From: JBBTQZ01 sp964489135
Lineage (GTDB): Bacteria; Patescibacteriota; Minisyncoccia; Phycocordibacterales; WO2-35-19
Reading direction: 5' to 3'
Assembly: GCA_964489135.1 (NCBI GenBank)
Contig: CAZAXK010000001.1
Span: 62,001 to 126,000 of the forward strand
DNA length: 64,000 nt
Shown: one piece after another, positions 15,594-22,737 of the stretch
Numbering within the stretch: position 1 is the first letter of the stretch
Layout: each line of letters begins with the position of its first letter
Notes under the pieces: generated by a model
Seen by the model: only the letters and a program-made list of their open reading frames with translations
Told to the model about the DNA's origin: nothing
The model's database searches: none
Program-made: the position numbers and the translations under genes

Positions 15594-18500
15594 TTATTGC
15601 GACGACAAGCTTTTTATCCGCGCTCTAGTCCCCGGCCCAACATTGCCATACCCAGTCGTCTGCGGACTACCACTCGAGACGATACCTTCTGCTCTTTGGA
15701 AAGATTTGACCGCAGCTTCAGTGAGGCGACCAAAAAATCCAATTGCATTACCCGGAGCTAAGTATCCTTTTGATATGAGGAAGTTTTGGAGCACGGTGAC
15801 ATCAGCGCCTTGTGAGCCGTATGAGAGATTGCGAGAGAGGTTTACGCCTCCGGTCGCAGAAGTGACCCCACCTGATGCAGTAGTGACAGATCCCGAGGAA
15901 GACGAGCTTTGGCCAGAACCAACAGAAAGTATTGCAATTCTTGCCCGAGTTTTTGCACCCGCAAGGCCGTATCCAGTCGTAGCGGCACTTCCGCTCGAGA
16001 CTATGCCTTCCGCTCTTTGGAAAGATTTGACTGCCGCTTCAGTCAGTCGGCCGAAGAAGCCGATCGCGTTGCCTGGAGCGAGGTATCCCTTGGAGATGAG
16101 GAAGTTTTGCAAATCAGTCACATCTTTACCCTCCATACCATATGCAAGGGTGCGTGATAGGACCACACCTATACCCACCGCATTACCAGGGACTGTGGCT
16201 GTGGAAGTAGGAGCTGTGATCGTTGCAGTAGTTCTCCCTGATGAAGATCCACCACCACCAGAAGATCCTCCGCCCGAGGAAGAAGTCGTGGTAACGACGG
16301 TAGTGCCACCACCGCCGCCGCCACCTCCACCTGAACCACTCGATGCTGTGCCTGAGTTGCCTTCGGCGTTAGTGGTAAATGACACAGTTACCGGGTCGGA
16401 GTAGTCGCCGTATTCATCTTTCAAAAAGATCGAGTAGTAATATTTGGTCAATGGCTTAACCGCCTCATCATGATAGCCAAGCTCCGAGCAGGCAAGGCTT
16501 GCGACCAAGCTTGTCTCTTCGGGTACAGTGATGAACCCAGTTTCGGATCTATAAACTTTAATGTTGGCGCACAATTCGTAATCAATTTTATCCCACTTGA
16601 GAATAACTGATCCTTCAGAAGCGGTGACATTCAGAATTTTTGGTGGTTTAGATGGTCTTTGCAAAGTAGAGAACGGCACAACGACAGAGACCGCTTCTCC
16701 CCCACCACTCGCTCTTGCCCTTACGCGTAAGTTGTAACTTTTACCAGGTTGCAATCCGCGCAAATCAATAACATGGTCCTTCGCATAGACAAAAGAAAAT
16801 GTGGTCGAAGAAGTAAAGCTCTGGTCAGTACTCCATTCGGCCTTGACGACGGCCTGAGAATCTAGATGCACGGCGACACTAGCAGACTTATATTCTGGAT
16901 CAATTGTTGGGTTAGACAAAAAGACAGGAGTCAGCGCAGAAACCGGAGGCGTAACAGCATTCACTGCGACAGAAGCACTCGCCGAAGCCGACCCACCGTT
17001 ACCAGAACAGGAAATGTTGTAGGTAGTGTTAGCGGTTGGAGCAACAGAAGCCGAACCCGACGTACTTGTCTGGTTTGTCCACGAGGCCGAACAACTTGAA
17101 GCATTGGTTGAGGACCAGCTCAACGTAACACTGTTGCCTTGATCTACAGAAGTCGGGTTAGCGCTAAGGGTTACTGTTGGAGCGGTGTTTGTCGGAGGAT
17201 TGGTTGGATTTGGAACGGTAGTAGTCGCAATAGTACCGGTACGCGGGAGGAAAGCCCACTTTGGACTCCCGTTAAATCGATCTTGATAATCGATATGGCT
17301 CTTAAACCAGTCCCAAGCTGTTTGTCCAGAAATTCCATTCCAAGAAAAATTGGTTAGGAAACTTGAAGCGCCATAACTTAGTATTGAGTACCCGCCTTCA
17401 TAGTCGTGATCATTCACAAAGTCGGTGGTACGCGTCTGATACTGCGAGAGCATGGCGTTCTTTACCTCGGCCCAAGTCTGGAAGTAATTGCCGTTCTTAT
17501 CAGTTGAAGGCGTGCGGTAATTTTGGAGGAAATAAGGACTGTAAGTCGGATCGAATACTTGGCCAAGCAGATTCTGAGCAAAACGTTCTCGAAGTGGTCG
17601 AATTTGGGTAAAGCCCAACTCATCCAAGTGTCCAAGCACTACATGCAAGAACGCATTTTGGAATGGGATGCTTACGTTATTGGCTTTTGTAAGATCGGCT
17701 TCGCCGTCAGCCCCGTATCCCTTAGACCAGAAGTTGAGAGCATTAGGAAATTTACCGAATTTATTTTTGCCGATACACCAGATCGATGTTTCGGTGTAGG
17801 CGTTAAACGGATTTGTAGTACATGGACTATAATAGCTTCCGTTTTGGATATCAAATGAACCTTCACGCACAGCGATATTGTTGATCATCTTGTCGGTATA
17901 GTATTTCTTTTCGGGAGTGCTGTCCGGCGCCAAAAACGCCGCTTCGCCCAAGCCACGAAAACTCCACGCTACTCCACGATCCTCGTTGCCGATCAAACCT
18001 TTGCCAAAGATACGATTATTTGGATTTGTGGTATGAAGTATATAAGAGGCTTCGTTGTACATACCTTCGAGGAAGTACCAGTCGCCCGTAAATAGGTATG
18101 GCAAGTAGAAGCTATTTGGGAAATGATTTACGTCTACGATCCAGCCCACATTGGAAGTCTTATCGACAGCAAACTGATAATCGCCATCTTGGTCTGAACT
18201 CTTACTTATATTTGAGTAAGTTTTTGGGCGAGCATCAAGAGACATTGACCTGCCGAACATGTCATCGGACATTCCAGTGACGAAAAGCTTGCCTGTTTTC
18301 GACTCACGGGCAAACATAGGAATCATGTTTGAAGCATTACCGTTGCCCACTAGCTCTTGGAACAATTCTGGTACTCTCGAATCGGAAGTCTTCATTGCAT
18401 ACAAGTAGACCATCTGCCATGTGGTAAAGAGACCGATGTCAGGACGCTGACCTGCATCAAATTGGTTTTTCCAGATCTGACCTTGTACCGCGCTCGAATC

Positions 18501-20717
18501 ATTTGTACCCGGTTCACCTTTATCACTATTACGCCATCCCGGGGTAGTACCCACAGAATGATAGTAGCCGGTATCCAACATACTGGTAATAGCACTATTC
18601 GTAATATTTAGGTCAGGATTGAAGTTGGGGATGGCTTTGGTGTACGCCAAATATGGAAGATTGTAGTCAATGTATACTGCCGGAGGTTGAGCACCGATAG
18701 AAAATGTCTTGCGCCAACGAGTCTTTGCAATGTGTTTGATATTGGCCTTTGAGTAAACCGGAGTAAGGCCTCTTCCAATCTTCAAGACCAGATCATAAAA
18801 TTGGTCTTGAAGCTTTTGCGTCCACATGTTTTCGAGAATCATATCTACCTTGGTTGACTCGGGAGATTTTGGGGTGAATGTTGCGACGAAAATAGGGTGC
18901 ATTGATTTAAAGGTAGAAGTGTCGGCTGGTCTCCAACCTGTCTGATCTTCGACGGTAGCGAATTCTCCCCATGCCGCTATCCCAACTTCCGTTGTGCCTC
19001 CATATTTTCGTCCATCATAGTTCGGACAGCTACTTACGCCGAATTGAATCGTATTTCCAGTCTTGCCACAAACACGCATCCGCTCATTAAAGAGTTTGAT
19101 AACTGAAGGCACAGGAATATCGCTTGCATCGAGCACATTCATGCTGGTGTCTCCAGCTCTAAAGTAACCGTTGGGTGTGGCCAAGAAACTTGCGGTATTT
19201 TTGTAACCAAAATCGTATTTGAGCGCTGTGGATCGGTCTTCTAGAATGATCTGAGTGACAATAGGACCTTTGAGCCAATATCTGAAATCGCCATTTTGGA
19301 GCATCTCACGAGCGCTGGCTTTCTGTGTATTGCCGTCTTTGCTCGTCTCTATCACCGCCTCGAAATCATACCCCGAGGCAAGCATCTGATCTTTTGTAAG
19401 AGCAAGACCAACACCGCAATTACAGGAGGATTGATTTATGAAATCGACTGCAGTCGAGCCATTATTTGGCACATCAGCAACAAAAGAAATCATTGCATGC
19501 TTAACGCTACCATCTTCATACCGGCTCATAACATCTGCTTGGGTTTCCGTGGGCGAACCACCTATGCGGGCTTTGGGATAATTGAGTATCTCACCTTTGG
19601 CAAATATTCGCGATACAGTGAATGTTTTGTTGTTTGCATCGACGGTGCTGAAATTTTTCAGAACAACTCCGTTGCCTGATGCGGGATAATTTTCTGTAAT
19701 GCTGGAGTAAGAAACTGAAGGGGTGTTAATGACCGGCAACGGCTGGCTGACTGTTGTCGTCGTCGCGCTCACCACCACTGGAGAAGTTGAGGTTGCTGTT
19801 GGCGTTGTTTGAGTACTTGTTGTTGTGGTTGCTTGTGTGTTTGTGTTTGAGCTAGTCGTATTGGACGTATTAGTCGTAGTATTGGTCGTATTGGTAGTGG
19901 TTGTGGTATTCGAAGAAGTATCAGGAGGGGTCGAGGTTTCGCCACGATAGTTGTACAACTCCGTTATTTCATCGATTGTCAGCACTCTACTGTAGATTCG
20001 CATATCATCCATCACACCAATAAAGGGCGCTTTTTGCCCGTCGCTCCTGTCACCGATTAGAAGTTTTGGATTTGTAGTCAGACTTGCTGTTGGGGCCGTA
20101 GCAGTAGACTCAAGCACTGCGTCTGAGTAAACTTTTATTTCTCCACTTGTTTTATTGCGAGTAGCACATACATAGTGCCACGATGCATCAACCAAATTTT
20201 TCTTTCCATATACCGAAGTATCTGATCCGGTACCAGATCCAATACCCAGAACCAAAACACCTGAACCGTTTACACCAAAGGTATAGTCATTGCCACTACC
20301 CGGCCACGATGACGCAGCGATCGCACGCGACTCGTAGTGTGTGGGGCCTATCCCTTTGCGCTCAGGTTTGATCCAAGCACAAATCGAAAAGTCATCTTGC
20401 ACCGGCCGATCAACCTTGACTGAACTTGAGGCATTCAATGAGTATGCGGACCCTATAATGCCGGACACCAGATCCACACCAGAAACAGTTGGCTCGTAAT
20501 TTGAGCTTAGAATAAACCCACCGCTAGAAGGGGTCGAAAGATTATCAAAGGGATAATGTGCCACAAGATCCTGAGTGGCAAAAGCCCCAAGCACGGCCGC
20601 TCGGTTTTCTGTTGTAGGCACACTATCCTGATCACCAAAATACATCTGTAAACCTTTTATTCCGAGAGCCAAGAGAACCAAGAGCGCCAAGTAGAGGGCC
20701 AGTTTTTTAAAAGTCAT
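15594..20717 (-). CDS. Giant surface protein: LamG, enzyme-like core, Ig/FN3, double peptidoglycan-binding domain
   Basis: A 1707-aa exported protein with a signal/anchor helix at residues 5-22. Residues about 50-255 form a LamG/concanavalin-like domain (LVAHYPFDNLS, DDMRIYSRVLTIDEI). A Thr/Asn/Ser linker follows (about 260-320). Residues about 330-1160 are a large unassigned region whose start (ADVMSRYEDGSVKHAMISF) faintly resembles the N-terminal part of PcRGLX/YetA-type lyases. Then come an Ig-like module, one or two fibronectin type III domains, a Gly/Ser-rich spacer, and two PG_binding_1 domains that share 42 consecutive identical residues beginning LQNFLISKGYLAPGNAIGFF. The C-terminal pair should tether it to peptidoglycan, leaving the LamG end free to bind glycans. 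A TATAAA box lies 8 bases before the ATG. Enzymatic activity is unproven. Confidence 0.85.
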   Translation of the reverse strand: MTFKKLALYLALLVLLALGIKGLQMYFGDQDSVPTTENRAAVLGAFATQDLVAHYPFDNLSTPSSGGFILSSNYEPTVSGVDLVSGIIGSAYSLNASSSVKVDRPVQDDFSICAWIKPERKGIGPTHYESRAIAASSWPGSGNDYTFGVNGSGVLVLGIGSGTGSDTSVYGKKNLVDASWHYVCATRNKTSGEIKVYSDAVLESTATAPTASLTTNPKLLIGDRSDGQKAPFIGVMDDMRIYSRVLTIDEITELYNYRGETSTPPDTSSNTTTTTNTTNTTTNTSNTTSSNTNTQATTTTSTQTTPTATSTSPVVVSATTTTVSQPLPVINTPSVSYSSITENYPASGNGVVLKNFSTVDANNKTFTVSRIFAKGEILNYPKARIGGSPTETQADVMSRYEDGSVKHAMISFVADVPNNGSTAVDFINQSSCNCGVGLALTKDQMLASGYDFEAVIETSKDGNTQKASAREMLQNGDFRYWLKGPIVTQIILEDRSTALKYDFGYKNTASFLATPNGYFRAGDTSMNVLDASDIPVPSVIKLFNERMRVCGKTGNTIQFGVSSCPNYDGRKYGGTTEVGIAAWGEFATVEDQTGWRPADTSTFKSMHPIFVATFTPKSPESTKVDMILENMWTQKLQDQFYDLVLKIGRGLTPVYSKANIKHIAKTRWRKTFSIGAQPPAVYIDYNLPYLAYTKAIPNFNPDLNITNSAITSMLDTGYYHSVGTTPGWRNSDKGEPGTNDSSAVQGQIWKNQFDAGQRPDIGLFTTWQMVYLYAMKTSDSRVPELFQELVGNGNASNMIPMFARESKTGKLFVTGMSDDMFGRSMSLDARPKTYSNISKSSDQDGDYQFAVDKTSNVGWIVDVNHFPNSFYLPYLFTGDWYFLEGMYNEASYILHTTNPNNRIFGKGLIGNEDRGVAWSFRGLGEAAFLAPDSTPEKKYYTDKMINNIAVREGSFDIQNGSYYSPCTTNPFNAYTETSIWCIGKNKFGKFPNALNFWSKGYGADGEADLTKANNVSIPFQNAFLHVVLGHLDELGFTQIRPLRERFAQNLLGQVFDPTYSPYFLQNYRTPSTDKNGNYFQTWAEVKNAMLSQYQTRTTDFVNDHDYEGGYSILSYGASSFLTNFSWNGISGQTAWDWFKSHIDYQDRFNGSPKWAFLPRTGTIATTTVPNPTNPPTNTAPTVTLSANPTSVDQGNSVTLSWSSTNASSCSASWTNQTSTSGSASVAPTANTTYNISCSGNGGSASASASVAVNAVTPPVSALTPVFLSNPTIDPEYKSASVAVHLDSQAVVKAEWSTDQSFTSSTTFSFVYAKDHVIDLRGLQPGKSYNLRVRARASGGGEAVSVVVPFSTLQRPSKPPKILNVTASEGSVILKWDKIDYELCANIKVYRSETGFITVPEETSLVASLACSELGYHDEAVKPLTKYYYSIFLKDEYGDYSDPVTVSFTTNAEGNSGTASSGSGGGGGGGGGTTVVTTTSSSGGGSSGGGGSSSGRTTATITAPTSTATVPGNAVGIGVVLSRTLAYGMEGKDVTDLQNFLISKGYLAPGNAIGFFGRLTEAAVKSFQRAEGIVSSGSAATTGYGLAGAKTRARIAILSVGSGQSSSSSGSVTTASGGVTSATGGVNLSRNLSYGSQGADVTVLQNFLISKGYLAPGNAIGFFGRLTEAAVKSFQRAEGIVSSGSPQTTGYGNVGPGTRARIKSLSSQ

Positions 20718-20725
20718 AATTGTAT

Positions 20726-20731
20726 TTTATA
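20726..20731 (-). promoter_or_regulatory. -10-like box 8 bases before the 1707-aa gene
   Basis: TATAAA on the minus strand, separated from the ATG at 20717 by eight bases. This matches the spacing at 4419-4424 and 50716-50721. No convincing -35 is seen. The rest of the 119-base gap (20718-20836) holds a weak hairpin, CTTGG/CCAAG near 20748-20763, and nothing else I can identify. Confidence 0.4.
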
Positions 20732-20836
20732 AAAAAATAAATCCAGTCTTGGGGCAAACCAAGGCCTATATTAACTATACCCTAACCACCCATACCTCAA
20801 AGTCCGGCTGGTGATAACGATTTTTGTCCTAAATGA

Positions 20837-21574
20837 TCAGTTTGGTAAGGATCTCAACCATAGGTCTGTCTCCTCAAACAGTTCTCTTTCATCCTCCCAA
20901 TTATCAAAACAGTGATCAGCGTGCTTTATACTAACCAGCTTTTTTGGTTTGTTGGCCAGATCAAAATACTTCTTGCCTGCCTCCGAATTCCCCTTCCTTC
21001 CGGAAGTGATAAATAAGACCGGTTTATTAATTTTCATTATCAACTCCCCACAATCAGGAAAATTTTTGAGTTCATCGATAAATCCTCTCCCTACCATATA
21101 CTCAAACCCAAAATCATATACATACGCATTAACTTTTTTATTAAATCCCAAATCAGCAGTATCTGATTTTTTCAAATTTATGTAAGAGGCATCCCAAAAT
21201 ACAAATCCTTGAACCAATGACTGATCTGCGAAAAGCAGAGATGTACCGCCATAACTATGACCAACAATAAATATCCTTTTGTATTTTTTCCGGAAGTGCT
21301 TTGCGACTGTTGTAATATCCTTCCCATGCAAACTTATTTTTACATCTCTGAAATGTCTGCTCCCCTTCTGGCCCCCTCCGTACAGATTGAAACGAAATGT
21401 GTCAAATCCTCTTTCTGTTAAATACCTAGACCCATTAAAGAAAATGTGCTCGTTTTGATGACCAGTAAATCCGTGCACAAATATAACTAGCCGAGTTGAC
21501 TTAGGTTTTGCAATACCTAACGTCCCGTATAAGTATTTACCGTCATGTGTCTTTATTTTCAATTCTTTTTCCAT
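20837..21574 (-). CDS. Alpha/beta hydrolase
   Basis: A 245-aa soluble hydrolase of the serine aminopeptidase/lysophospholipase-like (Hydrolase_4) type. It has the oxyanion strand VIFVHGFTGHQNE, the nucleophile elbow GHSYGG, and the C-terminal catalytic His in KHADHCF. The acid residue probably lies in the preceding strand region (FITSGRKGN), although it is not obvious. A GTG two codons upstream (21580) could also start translation; I prefer the ATG at 21574. The substrate is unknown. It is followed downstream only by the convergent-free gap before the 1707-aa gene's promoter. Confidence 0.85.
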   Translation of the reverse strand: MEKELKIKTHDGKYLYGTLGIAKPKSTRLVIFVHGFTGHQNEHIFFNGSRYLTERGFDTFRFNLYGGGQKGSRHFRDVKISLHGKDITTVAKHFRKKYKRIFIVGHSYGGTSLLFADQSLVQGFVFWDASYINLKKSDTADLGFNKKVNAYVYDFGFEYMVGRGFIDELKNFPDCGELIMKINKPVLFITSGRKGNSEAGKKYFDLANKPKKLVSIKHADHCFDNWEDERELFEETDLWLRSLPN

Positions 21575-21682
21575 ATTCACTTGGGTTATGTACGGATCAG
21601 CATACCAAGCTATAGCCGAAATTGCACTTGCCTAAAACATCTCGTTTGCTATAATATGCTCATATTTGGGGTTACCCACGTT

Positions 21683-21698
21683 CCCTCTCGAAAGAGGG
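21683..21698. repeat. Hairpin CCCTCT-CGAA-AGAGGG
   Basis: A 6-bp GC-rich stem around CGAA, 9 bases after the stop of the PemK/MazF-like gene on the minus strand. No T-run follows in either direction, so it may stabilise the 3' end rather than terminate. Its CCCTCT arm resembles the arms of the palindromes at 6646, 60317 and inside lepA (23996). Confidence 0.4.
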
Positions 21699-21706
21699 GG
21701 AGAATA

Positions 21707-22096
21707 TCAAGAATAAAGGCGGAGAAATCCGTTTTTTATTTTAGCTATATCGGCCTCGTCCAAAGATCCCATTTTTTCGTACATTCTCAAATGACTGAGA
21801 ACTCTTATTTGGGCTAGGTTAGCAACCGCTTCTTTCCCTTGAAAAGATATCTCCACATACCACGTTCCTTTCTTGTCACTGGTCGATAGTGGTATCCCAA
21901 GAAATCCATTTGCGCTTAATTTTTTGTAAATATAAACCGGTCGCGAAAAAGGCCTCCCCTTGCCATTTACTTCAACGCCGACATTTTCGCCAATAGCACA
22001 CCACCAAATCTCCCCTTCCTTAAATAAGGGTGGCTTATTATCTGCATTGTGTAGTTTCTCTTTCAAACCAAACCACTCGAGAAATCTCTTAATCAT
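21707..22096 (-). CDS. PemK/MazF-like family protein
   Basis: A 129-aa protein with the SH3-like barrel pattern of the PemK/MazF superfamily: GEIWWCAIGENVGVE, RPVYIYKKLSANGFLGIPLS, then AVANLAQIRVLS. In classical members the fold is a sequence-specific mRNA endoribonuclease toxin. No antitoxin gene precedes it; the upstream neighbour is tRNA-Gly. The frame stays open upstream to 22192, but that extension reads back toward the tRNA and lacks family similarity, so I place the start at the ATG at 22096 (MIKRFLEWFGLKEKL). Similar solitary proteins occur in CPR genomes, so a non-toxic role is possible. Confidence 0.75.
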   Translation of the reverse strand: MIKRFLEWFGLKEKLHNADNKPPLFKEGEIWWCAIGENVGVEVNGKGRPFSRPVYIYKKLSANGFLGIPLSTSDKKGTWYVEISFQGKEAVANLAQIRVLSHLRMYEKMGSLDEADIAKIKNGFLRLYS

Positions 22097-22143
22097 TAAT
22101 AAAATTGTAGCATCAATAAATGCCAGTTGGAAACAAATTAATG

Positions 22144-22214
22144 TGCGACTAGGGAGAATCGAACTCCCGTCTAATGCTTGGGAAGCACTCATTCTGCCAC
22201 TAAACTATAGTCGC
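22144..22214 (-). tRNA. tRNA-Gly (anticodon CCC)
   Basis: A 71-base cloverleaf on the minus strand. The acceptor stem is GCGACTA with TAGTCGC, and the D arm contains AGTTTAGTGG. The anticodon stem-loop is AGTGC-TTCCCAA-GCATT, giving anticodon CCC that reads GGG glycine codons. The T arm is CGGGAGTTCGATTCTCCC, and the discriminator base is A. The 3' CCA is not encoded (CAT follows), so CCA must be added by tRNA nucleotidyltransferase. Confidence 0.97.
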
Positions 22215-22244
22215 GTAGCACGGGGCTATTCTAGCACAAAATTA

Positions 22245-22616
22245 TTAGTCGTTTCCAAACCACCCCTTTATCTTGGACCAGAGTGATTGAGATCTTTTCT
22301 GAGTCGATGAGGCGTTCGATTCATCCACGAATATGGCCACCTTTTCGCCACTGCCGGCCACGTTGAATTTCTTGCGTAGTTCAAACTCGACTCCATCACT
22401 CGTCTCCAATCGAGAGGCAAATTGCTCTAGCGACTCTTGTCGGGACTTCAGATCCTCGATTTCCGCTTTCATCCGATCAAGCGCCTGTTCAGCCCCATTC
22501 TTCTTTATGTATACCCGCCGGACCGAATTGCCGAGAAGTACGAGCAATAACAGCAAGAGGAAAAAAGTGAGAATTTTCTTCAGCTTCTCCTTTGACTTTG
22601 TGTTGACCCCGCGCAT
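22245..22616 (-). CDS. FtsB/DivIC-like septum formation initiator protein
   Basis: A 123-aa bitopic membrane protein with a basic N-terminus, one membrane helix (about 16-31, LTFFLLLLLLVLLGNSV), a coiled coil with heptads (about 40-70, LDRMKAEIEDLKSRQESLEQ), and a region (FELRKKFNVAGSGEKVAIFV) that matches the FtsB/DivIC signature around an RxxFxxxxxGE pattern. Such proteins bridge divisome components at the septum. It is divergent from a 33-aa membrane peptide gene, with 17 bases between the starts. Confidence 0.85.
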   Translation of the reverse strand: MRGVNTKSKEKLKKILTFFLLLLLLVLLGNSVRRVYIKKNGAEQALDRMKAEIEDLKSRQESLEQFASRLETSDGVEFELRKKFNVAGSGEKVAIFVDESNASSTQKRSQSLWSKIKGWFGND

Positions 22617-22633
22617 TGTGCTAGTATTTTAGC

Positions 22634-22735
22634 ATGCTTTGGCACCCAAAGACTCAAAAGGTCATAAAAATACTCTGGTTCGTCGTCGCCGTCCTGCTTA
22701 TTGTCGGAATGGTGATCGTCTACCTGCCACTGTAG
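22634..22735 (+). CDS. 33-aa single-pass membrane peptide
   Basis: A short frame starting with ATG at 22634. It encodes a basic, Trp-containing N-terminus (LWHPKTQKVIKILW) and one hydrophobic helix (FVVAVLLIVGMVIVYLPL). Positive-inside topology, a stop just two bases before the convergent lepA end, and full use of the space between ftsB-like and lepA support it as a real gene. I believe similar peptides of 30-35 residues are widespread beside lepA or ftsB-like genes in Parcubacteria, but I cannot check this here. Function unknown; a divisome or translocation accessory role is only a guess. Confidence 0.6.
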   Translation: MLWHPKTQKVIKILWFVVAVLLIVGMVIVYLPL

Positions 22736-22737
22736 TA

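Noticed and set aside
21628..21655. Plus-strand promoter-like TTGCCT-N16-TATAAT
   Set aside because: No plus-strand gene follows until 22634, and minus-strand genes and the tRNA occupy the interval. Probably chance in an AT-rich gap, or the -10 match belongs to the opposite strand.
22097..22192. Upstream extension of the PemK/MazF-like frame
   Set aside because: The added residues show no family similarity and are encoded by the DNA beside and partly within the tRNA-Gly gene. The ATG at 22096 gives a protein of normal family shape.
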